Assembly (NCBI RefSeq): GCF_008831285.2
Contig: NC_045141.1
Span: 24,599,315 to 24,663,314 of the forward strand
DNA length: 64,000 bases
Source: Nymphaea colorata
Taxonomy: Eukaryota; Streptophyta; Magnoliopsida; Nymphaeales; Nymphaeaceae
Reading direction: 5' to 3'
The notes below the pieces were generated by a model. That model searched no databases. It was not told the origin of the DNA and saw nothing but the letters and a program-made list of their open reading frames with translations. Below are positions 11,277-20,644 of the stretch, one piece after another; the first letter of the stretch is position 1; the number at the start of each line of letters is the position of its first letter. A program made the position numbers and the translations under genes.

Positions 11277-11666
11277 TGATGAAAGTTAACGCAAAATAAA
11301 AAAGTGAGGAGTTGTTTATGAAGAAGGTGAAGGGTTAAACTTGACAAGTGCACATTCACCTTGTCTAATTTAATTTTCAGATTTTGTTTTTAATATGTCA
11401 ATTATGGTCATAGTAGAATCACCAAGAGTCATGTCATTTATTTTTCAATTTTTTTACATGTATATATATGGCCCTTTGGGTTGGCCAAACATGAGTGAGG
11501 AAGGCTTTCAAGTGTGCTCCAAAATTTCTTCTCGTGTGCTTAATCTTTGCTGTGTCATGTCTTGTGACCACTTGAAGAAACAAATGGTGGATTAGTTGTT
11601 GTGTTGCTCTTGTGTTATATTCCTGTCATTTATAGGAACACAAAAAAAAGACGTGTATAGCTAACA
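11277..11666 (+). repeat. 3' LTR of Copia 1
   Basis: Starts TGATGAAAGTTAACGC and ends TAGCTAACA, followed by target copy TACCA. It is shorter than the 5' LTR (390 versus 442 bp) through internal deletions. Scattered substitutions between the two LTRs indicate that the insertion is not recent. Confidence 0.93.
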
Positions 11667-11704
11667 TACCATGCAAGAATGATTGAGAAGGAGGGAAGGT
11701 GGAG

Positions 11705-11708
<4 letters not shown>

Positions 11709-11748
<40 letters not shown>
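11709..11748. repeat. (AT)n microsatellite
   Basis: Forty bases of perfect alternating AT, just outside the right end of Copia 1. Confidence 0.97.
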
Positions 11749-11752
<4 letters not shown>

Positions 11753-12514
11753 GAGGAAGTGATCGATTGTCTGAGTTTAGAAAATAAATTTTTGATCATG
11801 GACGCATCCATCTCTCCCATGCCAATTTTGTATTAATTTTAATTTGACTGCCCTAAAATATCAAAGTTTCTTCCCTTGAAATTTGCCTTACGAGTCCCCT
11901 CAGTCTTGGATCATCATTCTTCTTAAGGTGAGCTTCTTGCAGAAGAGAATGTTGTACTGGAGCTCAGATAAAGAAATGAATCCAGCCTGAGTAGAAATGG
12001 ACACCCCTAGTACCCTTTTCAAGATTCTTCAGTTTTCCTTTGAGTTCAAGAATTCGGGCTCTTGAACCTCTAGCTTAGAAGGAGCTGGTCCTACCGTCTC
12101 TAGGTAAAATATTCAGGATTGAAAACTATTCTATTTTCCTGAGTAATGAACTGAAGAAGTATGGATTTCCTTCCACCAATGTATCCCTCCAAATCATATC
12201 AAACTAGAAAGGATATCAGTTAGGCAGACCAAAGCGCATAACTATTAGCACTCTATTTGATGGTAAAGAATTATACTAAACGAGAATCGGCGAGCATTTA
12301 TGGTAAAGTGGGAGAGGTGGAAGTGGAACTTTATCTTAGCATAAAGAAGGGCTGCTGCTACAATTGGAACAGTCATCAAATGCCATTGCAATAGAGAAGC
12401 GGTGCATTTATCTCTAATACCATATTAAAATCTTAGTCTCCCCACAACCAATCAAGCAATAAACATAATAACCTGAACCCATCGATCAATGACTAATTTA
12501 CATCCATGAACAGT

Positions 12515-12740
12515 TTCCCTCATTTTCTCAATCATCATATTCAAGCAATGAGCGAGGAGCCGCAGAATATATGTTATTTATGAATGCCTTTGTTACATTT
12601 GGATGTTCTGAATCCTTTTGGAAGAATAATTACAATCAATCATGCATAGTAGATCGATACAGATTTTTCCATTATGATAATATCCTTCCCGTGATTTTGG
12701 GGATTTGCCTTTGTCTAAGTTTATCCTGCTGAGATCCACA
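12515..12740. repeat. Diverged duplicate block, right copy
   Basis: Right-hand partner of 5,865-6,085, with the same order of short identical strings and several small indels. Confidence 0.6.
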
Positions 12741-13002
12741 AAGAATCAAAGATGACCTTGGTCATGTCAGGCCCACGTGCGGTTTTCGCCTTAAATATTG
12801 AAACTATTGCCCAACGATTGAATTTCCTTTATAATGACAGTTACCTACTTAACTTGTGAGATTGATCATTAGCACTAACCATATAAAAAATGATTTCTTT
12901 ATTGGGAGGAGATAAGAACAAAAAAAAAAAAAGCACCCTCATCTCATCCATATCGTCATTCCCCACATAAAAAAAGTTGGAAACAAGAACAATCATGGAC
13001 AT

Positions 13003-13029
13003 GAGAGAGAGAGAGAGAGAGAGAGAGAG
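13003..13029. repeat. (GA)n microsatellite
   Basis: About 13 uninterrupted GA units. Confidence 0.95.
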
Positions 13030-14590
13030 TTGAGTTGTATGGAATTCAAAAAAGTAATCTGAGTTGTCTTCAAAGTTGGTTCAATTAGTAGTCGACACCG
13101 TCTGTCTGATCTATGCGGCTCAGCAGCCTCCCCAATATGGAGAACACGAATGATTTTTTATTGTTATTACTGTTATTTTCACCTAAATACAGGAGAAGTG
13201 GAAGTTGATTATTTAGCTCATGGTAAGCAACAGTTGCTTCGTGCTCATCGACGAGGTCGGCAAGAACGCAAGGAACAATCCGGGGACCAGCATAACATTT
13301 GCCAAGCTTTGTTGTTTTGTGCGGCATAAACGCCGGCTGCTTTGGACCGTCCTCCTGTTCCTTTCTCCATTTAATGTTCTGTCTTCTGTTTCTTCATGTG
13401 AAAGTTTTGCACCAAATTAAAGCGCCGACGGCGCTCCGGTCGACAGTTTTGGCCGTTCTGATGTCCCTCATCCGGCAGTCTACTATCTCAATATTCAGAC
13501 GGTCAACTTAAGGCTTGGGAAACGCAGGGAGTACATGCACGCCAAGCCACGCCCACCCTATTCATGAATTGTTGAGCTCTTTCAGAAAATTGTTGTTGGG
13601 GTTGAAGAAATACCTCAAAAAAGGCCAAAGTCTCTCCTCCTTGCCTTGCCTCGAGGTTCAGTGTTGTTTAATGAATTTATAGTTATTCCCTTCAATTTGA
13701 GAATAGCATGTGCTAGTGCTTGTAGTATACCGTACTTATAAAAATAAAACTACAAACTTTGACAGTCTGATACACTCCTCAAAGCACATACATCAAGAAA
13801 ATGGACTAAGCCAATTCACATAGGAACCATCGCAGGAGCTTTGTGACGTCCATGTCTTGTGTAAATTTGGATGACTTTTTGTTTGAACTTGAAACAAATT
13901 TACACGTTTTTCGATGCCGACATTAATCAAAGAAATGCATTTTTCTTATCAACAGCAACACCACTCCAGAGAAACGCACTTTGTTCTCAATCTTTCCATA
14001 CGGCAGAGGCCTTTTTCTAAGAAAGAAATTTCAAACCACCATGAATCCAGTCTTCACACTAACTACCCTAAGGGGGAAGAAAGATTTCATCCACATTTCC
14101 CATGCGACACAATTGCTTCTAGGAAAAATTTTGCATGGGGAGACCAATATTCAAACCCGCTCCTGAGCGATCCTCCATTAGAAGTGGGTTTCACGTGAAG
14201 CACATTCGCTTCTTTTGCTTTATTTTCTCCGTCTGTCGCCGATTTCTGGCTCCCATCTTCAAACTTGCGTTGGCTTGGTGCCTTACTAATGGACCCACGG
14301 CCTAACTGTCCAGGTATCATTTGTCATGGGGACAGGAGAGTCCCCACCCGCCCATCCTCTCATGTTCTCACTGCTCGAGACAGTGATGGACAAGAAGTCA
14401 AAGCTCCCCAAGTTCCCATGAGCCCGTCCTTATCATGCATATGAGTTTATGTACGTAGATCCGATTCGGACCGGACTACCGATTTCACTACTCAAATTAT
14501 ATTTAAACAATAGTTTAGACAATACCAGATCCGATTGTAATGTCGTAAATAATGCTGTCGATCCGATACACCTAAGCGTGTTTGTCTGGG

Positions 14591-14780
14591 TAAGCCTGAG
14601 CACCGGGCTGGGCACCCGGTGCTCAGCTCAACTCAAGTTCAGGTCGGGCTCGGGCTTAGGTTTTATTGGTCGGGCTGGCCCGAGCCTAGGTGTCAGGTGT
14701 CGGGCCGGCCCAAGCTTGGGTGTTGGGTTGGCTCGAGCCCAGCTCCTTATCGGGTTGGGCCGGCTCGATGCTCAGGCTTA
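14591..14780. mobile_element. GC-rich MITE-like element
   Basis: TAAGCCTGAGCACCGGGC at the left end is mirrored by CGATGCTCAGGCTTA at the right end. The 190-bp interior is unusually GC-rich (repeated GGGCTCGGGC / GGCCGGCCC words) against AT-rich surroundings. No coding potential and no certain target duplication were found. Confidence 0.65.
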
Positions 14781-14999
14781 CTGATGAGAACCAAATTTGG
14801 TATCAATAAAACAACTAAGGTTTTTATGAGACCCGTGGCCCATTTAGAACCACATTGTTCATCACTATTTTCTTCTCAAACTTGATTTTGACAATGGAGA
14901 GATTATATATTCGAGGTTGGAAGATTCAGAATCAATTTGAGTCACAAGCAAGCAGTGAGGGCAAAAGCGGACACTTTCAAACATCATTTAGCAGCAAGG

Positions 15000-15215
15000 G
15001 GTAGAGCCAGATATTTTTCATGGAGGAAGTCAAATTAAAGTTTCTAAATTTTGACTAAAGTTTCTAAATTTTGACTAAAGCTGAAATATCAATTTTTTCA
15101 AAATTTTTATATAAAAGAGATATTTTAAAATTTACATATAAATTTTTGAATTTTTTTTTTGAGGTGGGGCTAACGTCCATGACGACCTTACCTTGGCTCT
15201 GCTCCTATTTAGCAG
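15000..15215. repeat. Dispersed repeat, copy 1
   Basis: Has the order GTAG-(C/A)GCCAG, TTTTTCATG(G/A)AGG, AAATTAAAGTTT-TAAATTTTGA, AAAATTTACATATAAATTTTT, TTTTTTGAGGTGGGGC. The same order recurs at 16,139-16,320. This is probably a fragment of an old transposable element with a GGGGC end. A short internal duplication of a TTTCTAAATTTTGACTAAAG unit occurs near 15,040-15,080. Confidence 0.5.
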
Positions 15216-15391
15216 GTATTAATGATGGCCAGAATAAGAATAAAGAGCGAACTTCTTTCTTTGAGTGCCATGAGTTTAATTTGTGGGAACAAAATTGATT
15301 AAAACCATAAGATGTGTAGAGAAATTAATTTCCATGAAAACTTTTCCAATGTTTAATAACCAAGCAGATACTTCCAAAAGGCTTTCGTCGC

Positions 15392-15918
15392 GTAGCAAAT
15401 CAGACTTTTTTTGTGTGTCTCGACAACTTATTCCACGTTAGGCAAATTAACGTACTCCTAATAGTTTACTCCAGAAAGGCAGTGCTGTTTTGGAATACTC
15501 GTAGTGCTGTTTTGGAATACTTCAGCCTTGACGTGAAATTATATATATATATATATATGTATATATATAAATTTGTAAAGACCAGACACTTAGGTTTGGG
15601 ATAAATACCAGAACCTTTATCTTTTTGTTAAAAAAATATTTTAAATAAAAGATAAACGTCCTAATATATTTATATAAACTATTTTGATTTAAAACATGTT
15701 GTTTTTATGAAAAATGTTGATTTTTCTATTGTCAAAATGTTGAAGCTATGAGAGCCATTCATTTTATAAAAACTCACACCAAAAAATTGATCAACTTGAC
15801 ATATATTTTGCATCAACTTATAAGATCATATTTGTAAGGTTGGATTGCAAGAAAACACTTTCAAAAGAATATGCTTTTTTGTTCCTAACCTATTGGTTGG
15901 TCTGGTTTTTGCTAATCA

Positions 15919-15968
<50 letters not shown>

Positions 15969-16101
15969 GAAACGGTGGTACAAATTACACGTGGAGGCTG
16001 TAGTATTGGAAAACAGCACTACCTTTGTGGAGTAAACTATTACGAGTATGTTAATTTGCCTAACCTTTGTTGTTGACACACAAAAAAGTCTGATTTCCTA
16101 C
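15392..16101. mobile_element. Long inverted-repeat (fold-back) element
   Basis: Left arm 15,392-15,540 and right arm 15,982-16,101 are near-perfect reverse complements. Both contain AAATCAGACTTTTTT, GGCAAATTAAC, AATAGTTTACTCCA and AGTGCTGTTTT in opposite orientation. The left arm has an extra 21-bp tandem copy around GTGCTGTTTTGGAATACT. The arms enclose about 440 bp of AT-rich DNA bordered by (TA)n on both sides. No protein is encoded. Transcription through it would give a hairpin with a stem of about 120 bp. Confidence 0.75.
15923..15966. repeat. (TA)n microsatellite
   Basis: An uninterrupted TA run of about 44 bases inside the fold-back element, next to its right arm. A shorter TA run lies beside the left arm at about 15,540. 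Confidence 0.95.
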
Positions 16102-16138
16102 ATGATCAAAGGGAAATGTTTGGCCAGTCTACAACTAA

Positions 16139-16500
16139 GGGCGTAGCAGTAATTTTTCATGAGGAGGGCCAAATTAAAGTTTTTAAATTTTGATTAAGGT
16201 CGAAATATTATTTTTCAAAATTTTATATAGAACAAGTGAAACTTTTTAAAATTTACATGTAAATTTTTATAATTTATTTTTTTGAGGTGGGGCGAGGGCC
16301 CATGCAGGGAGGGGCACAATGAGGATTTTTTTAGGAGTGGGCCAAAGAGTCGAACAAACTTATTCGGGTAGGGCCAAACTAAATAAGAATCTAAAAAATA
16401 CATTACGCAACTACAAATTTTCAATTTTTTTAATGTATTTTTTTTTCAATTAGTTGGGATGGGGCCACGGCCCGGGCCCCCTTCCCTTCGCCCCTACATG
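16139..16500. repeat. Dispersed repeat, copy 2 plus a related tail
   Basis: 16,139-16,320 aligns with 15,000-15,215. A second, shorter similar unit ending GGGATGGGGCCACGGCC and CTTCGCCCCTAC follows to about 16,500. This suggests nested or tandem copies of one element family. Confidence 0.45.
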
Positions 16501-17383
16501 CGGGCCTCCTCCTCTGTCTACAATGAACATGATTTTAGGTCAGCCCTATGAGGAATTAAACGCTGGGCAAGAAGTGTACATTGGCATGTCTCGCATGTCT
16601 CTTATTCGATATCAGTGGGTGCTATTCTTTTTTGATAGCATTAAGACTTCAACCAAGGGGTGTTAAACACTGGCTTTAAGATGGATTGTTGGTTGTTCTC
16701 CTTCTCCTCCTTTCTCTTTCTCTTTGCGTGTGTGCATGCCGGGCAGGGAGGCAGAGGCTTTCATACTTATTATTAATGAAGTTTAGTGTGTTGTTATGAG
16801 AACACTTAACAACTTTGTGCCCAACACCAAACACAAGAGAGGGAGAGAGGAGGGCAATTACAACACTCGACCACTGCCCTCATAACATCAACATGCCACC
16901 CAATATTCCTGTGTGTTTTGGAGACAGTAATCTAAGCACTGGAACACACACAGAGAGAGAGAGAGAGATGCTGAAGCAGAATACCAAAACAATCCCGTTC
17001 TTCGCATCAACGTGGGGAAGGCACGAATGGGAAGAATAAAGCTTGCTACTTTTCCAGCGAAACAAGAGCAGAAGGGTGGCTATTAAAATCTAGACAAGTA
17101 GTCATGGCCAAGTAGGCATCCACCAAAGGTTTGAGAACCAGATCATCCATGTTGAGTGGGTCTGCATTTTGTATCATTTCTTTGTATTAGTGGCAGAGCA
17201 AAAAAAAAAAAAATGGCTATTAAAAATAAAGAAATTTTAAAAGACCAGTCATCATGTGGCTCCCTACTTCAACAAGATAAGGTCCAATCTCATAGTCGAA
17301 GTTATTCTTCACGGTTTTCTGGTTGTCCTACTTCCTCACCCTTAATCTGCGTCACTTGGCGTCACATCTAATCATGCTCAACT

Positions 17384-17446
<63 letters not shown>

Positions 17447-19167
17447 GAGATTAAAATTTACTTTAGAAACACACCAATCTTCTTAAAATAATTCGCTGTA
17501 AAGTTCCTAAGGTGAATGACCTAGTGATATTGTTTGACAATTGTGACATAACATATTATTGTTACTGCCTAAAAGAAAAGAAATTGATTTGGTACAGTGT
17601 TTTATGAATCTACTGGGACGAGCGAGTTTCATGAAACAATAACAATGCATTGTTGTTGTTAAACGCCCCCAAAAGAACTGTTGGATAATAAGGGTACTCA
17701 CATGCTTCATAAATTGAGCTGACTTATGAAATGGTAGTTCTAGTGTTTCATGAATCAACTCCATCTATAAAGCATATTCATGAGACACTTATAAAATGTT
17801 TCTATTGCCAAACAGTCCAAAAAAGTAGACCTAACTTTGATTAATTTTCACATGCAAAAATATGCAAATTTGATCATGAGAATCAAAAATATCCTCCATG
17901 CTCCCACTTGGCCAACCCCTTTGGGCTTCTTTGGAAAAGAAAAAAAAAGGGAGAGAGACCAAACTATGACTAACTTTAAAATTAATTCTCAAGGAAAAAA
18001 AAAGGTTAAAAAAATACGAAATTGTGACTCTAAGTTCATTTTGTTATTTCTTAATCATAGGGCCTTGCTGAATTTGGATGACAACTGCAATATAAGATGC
18101 ATCCCCCCACCATGTTCAGCATCCCGTCGCTTGATCAAGTTCAATGCTTCATGCGGCGGCCGATCATGGTTTATAATTCTTTATAACTTTCGGGGGTTGG
18201 ATGCCTCTCTACGCCTCCATTAATGCCATGTGAATTTCTGCACACTTCTCCATATGCTCCCTTCAAGTTGACAGAAAAAAAAAAAAAAAAAAAAACACTA
18301 TTTTGTTGGGATTAAACACTATTTTTTTAAACGCTATTTTGTACATGTCGTAAACTACTTACTATTGGATGATTGCTGCTGCAATGCAAGATAAGCTTCT
18401 TTCCACGATCAGGACAGGAACGTCATCCGGAGAAATTGCAGGCTTTTATGACGGGACGGCAGTCACTTATCCACGAGATGTATGAATTTCTTCTCTCCCG
18501 TCTCCCATCTCTTCACATGGCGTGAAACCATCCTTTAGATTGACATGAGAAAGTGAGCTAGAGCGTCGGCCACATGTTCTTATCTCTGAAAATAAATAAT
18601 ACGGCCACCTGTCTTGAGGGATACAGCTTAAATACATGCCTTGAATTCGGTGAATTTTTTATGTGCAAGTTAAAGTTGGTGGAGATCTTACGACCTGATA
18701 TTTATATAATTTTAAATCTTACAAGCAAGAAGGAACTGCCATGCTAAAAGAAAACAAAAAGATGAAATGATAAAATAGTATGTAAAAGATAATCGAACCG
18801 AATGTGAATACGTCTCACGCAGTCAGTCGTTTGGTCCTCATGTCATCTGTCCCGTACAAATCAACTTCAAGCATGTGAGGGAAACACTAGTCCCCAAAAT
18901 CAGGTGATGAAGTCAATATTCTCCGGTAATTTTTGAGAAATTCGTTTCGGCGTCCCAAAATTTTTCCCCGATCTCACTGGGGCGCACAAATCACAATCCC
19001 TTTTCTTTTTTTCTTTTTTCCGATACACGGCTTCCCAAATCCCAATCTGGAACCACAAGTTGGAAAGTTGACAGCATAAATGTAAAGATATCTGCGCTTC
19101 ATGGTATTATGTCTAAGTAGTGGTCACTTAAATGGAAAATAGAAATTGTTGGCCGATTACGCGGGTC
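16501..19167. other. Intergenic, no gene seen
   Basis: Holds the (TAA)n repeat, short A-runs (near 17,202, 17,940 and 18,276) and open frames of up to 128 codons (17,837-18,223) without recognisable similarity. Confidence 0.5.
17385..17446. repeat. (TAA)n microsatellite
   Basis: About 20 perfect TAA units, long enough to be highly polymorphic. Confidence 0.97.
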
Positions 19168-19194
19168 CACGTGTCTACTACTTGGTCTATATAA
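19168..19194 (+). promoter_or_regulatory. Core promoter of UGT93 copy B: G-box and TATA box
   Basis: CACGTG (G-box, 19,168-19,173) is followed by TATATAA (19,188-19,194), 62 bp before the start codon. This fits a plant TATA promoter with transcription starting near 19,220. G-boxes bind bZIP and bHLH factors in light, ABA and stress responses; regulation here is inferred. Confidence 0.7.
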
Positions 19195-19255
19195 GGACGG
19201 ACCAACAGCAGACCAACAAAAAGCAGCGTCTCTAAGTTGCACACCACACGACAAC

Positions 19256-20644
19256 ATGTGCCGTGTGCGAGATCCGGCGGTGGTGGTGCTGATGCTCCCC
19301 TTCCCTGCGCAGGGCCACCTGACCCCTCTCCTCCATTTCTCCCGCCTCCTCGCCCTCCGCCGCCTTCCCGTCGTCTTCATCAGCTCATCCGCCCATAACC
19401 GGCAGGCCAAGCTCCGGCTGCAGGGCTGGAACTTGGCTTCCTTCCCCTCCATCTCCTTCCACGACCTCCCCCTCCCTCCCTTTCCGGTACCAGAACCGGA
19501 CCCCGAGTCGGTCATCAAGTTCCCCGCCCACCTCCAGCCGATCTTCGACGTCTCGGACATGCTCCGAGACCCGCTGGACCAACTGCTGGGCTCGCTGGCG
19601 GCGTCGTCCAGGCGCGTCGTCATCGTGCACGACCCGCTCATGTCCTACGCCGCGGAACTCGGGTCCAGGTACGCCAACGTTGAGGCCTTCGCCTTTAGGT
19701 GCGTCAGCGCCTTCTCCTCCCTTTCTTTCCAACTCAACCAGCGGAGGGATCCAAAGCCGGCCAGAGAGGGTCTGCATCTGGTGTCGCCAGAGGGCTGCTT
19801 CACCAAAGAGTTCCTGGAGTTCGTCCACCGCCGCCACCATGCCGTCCCACTGACCGCCGGCGAAATCTTCAACACGTTCGATGAGATGGAGGGCGAGTTC
19901 ATGGAGAAGCTGACGGAGATGCCACGGTACGAAAATCGAAAGATATGGGGCATAGGACCCATCTTCCCGATCCAATTGACAAAGCGTTCGGATCCGAAAC
20001 CGGGTCTGTTCAATTGGCTGGACATGCAACCGGACCGGTCCGTTCTTTACGTCTCGTTCGGGTCGAACTCGTCGCTGTCGTCGGCTCAGGTCTCGGAGCT
20101 CGCCGCCGGGCTGGAGCAGACTGGCAAGAGGTTCCTCTGGGTCCTCCGAGCAGCGGATCGAGGTAATATTTTCAAGAAGGGAACCAGACCCGAGATCCAC
20201 TTGCCCGAGGGGTTTGAGCAGCGGGTCCGCGGATCGGGTCTCGTGGTGAGAGGGTGGGCTCCGCAGCTGGAGATCTTGAGCCACGGCGCCGTGGGTGGGT
20301 TCCTCAGCCACTGCGGGTGGAACTCCTGCATGGAGAGCTTGAGCCTGGGCGTGCCGCTGGCGACTTGGCCGCTGCACTCGGACCAGCCGGCTAATGCGCA
20401 GCTGGTGACGGAGGTGCTGAAGGTCGGCGTGGTGGTGAGGGCGTGGGGAGGAGGAGCTGAGGAGGTGGTAACGGCCGGGAAGATAGAGAAGGCGGTAAGG
20501 CGGCTGATGGCGGACACGCCGGAGGCCGAAGCGATCCGAGAGAGATCGGCAAAGGTGCGAGATGCGGCTCGGGGTGCGTGGGCTCCCTCTGGATCATCTA
20601 CTGCTGCCTTAGACTCCTTCATACGCTTGGTAACCAGAGCATAG
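19256..20644 (+). CDS. UGT93-type UDP-glycosyltransferase, copy B (zeatin O-glucosyltransferase-like)
   Basis: A complete intronless 462-aa family-1 glycosyltransferase, within the usual UGT length of 450-500 aa. PFPAQGH near the N-terminus carries the catalytic His21 that deprotonates the acceptor. VHDPL supplies Asp126 of the His-Asp relay. The PSPG box spans residues 334-377 (WAPQ through HCGWNS to HSDQ), the final Gln being typical of UDP-glucose users. The PAQGHLTPLLHFSRLL and HNRQAK motifs match zeatin and cis-zeatin O-glucosyltransferases (UGT93), which inactivate cytokinins reversibly in the cytosol. No signal peptide or membrane span is seen. The ATG at 19,256 lies 62 bp after a TATA box. 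Codons are strongly GC-biased compared with the AT-rich flanks. The acceptor specificity cannot be proved from sequence. Confidence 0.95.
   Translation: MCRVRDPAVVVLMLPFPAQGHLTPLLHFSRLLALRRLPVVFISSSAHNRQAKLRLQGWNLASFPSISFHDLPLPPFPVPEPDPESVIKFPAHLQPIFDVSDMLRDPLDQLLGSLAASSRRVVIVHDPLMSYAAELGSRYANVEAFAFRCVSAFSSLSFQLNQRRDPKPAREGLHLVSPEGCFTKEFLEFVHRRHHAVPLTAGEIFNTFDEMEGEFMEKLTEMPRYENRKIWGIGPIFPIQLTKRSDPKPGLFNWLDMQPDRSVLYVSFGSNSSLSSAQVSELAAGLEQTGKRFLWVLRAADRGNIFKKGTRPEIHLPEGFEQRVRGSGLVVRGWAPQLEILSHGAVGGFLSHCGWNSCMESLSLGVPLATWPLHSDQPANAQLVTEVLKVGVVVRAWGGGAEEVVTAGKIEKAVRRLMADTPEAEAIRERSAKVRDAARGAWAPSGSSTAALDSFIRLVTRA

Larger units (their letters stand above)
6763..11666 (+). mobile_element. Copia LTR retrotransposon 1, full-length but degenerate
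   Basis: The structure is complete: 5' LTR (6,763-7,204), primer binding site, gag, protease, integrase, reverse transcriptase, RNase H in Copia order, polypurine tract, 3' LTR (11,277-11,666). A perfect 5-bp target duplication TACCA flanks it (6,758-6,762 and 11,667-11,671). LTRs begin TG; the 3' LTR ends in CA, while the 5' LTR ends in TA by an apparent C-to-T change. The coding region resembles the TNT1-94-like group (PQQTGVAERKNR integrase motif, YVDDI reverse transcriptase motif) but has several stops and at least one frameshift, so it cannot be autonomous now. Many C-to-T/G-to-A type changes fit long-term cytosine methylation. Confidence 0.95.
11749..14590. other. Intergenic, no gene seen
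   Basis: Contains the right copy of a duplicated block (12,515-12,740), an A-run near 12,920 and a (GA)n tract at 13,003-13,029. Open frames of 60-94 codons (for example 13,220-13,420 and 13,914-14,198) show no recognisable domain. Confidence 0.5.
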
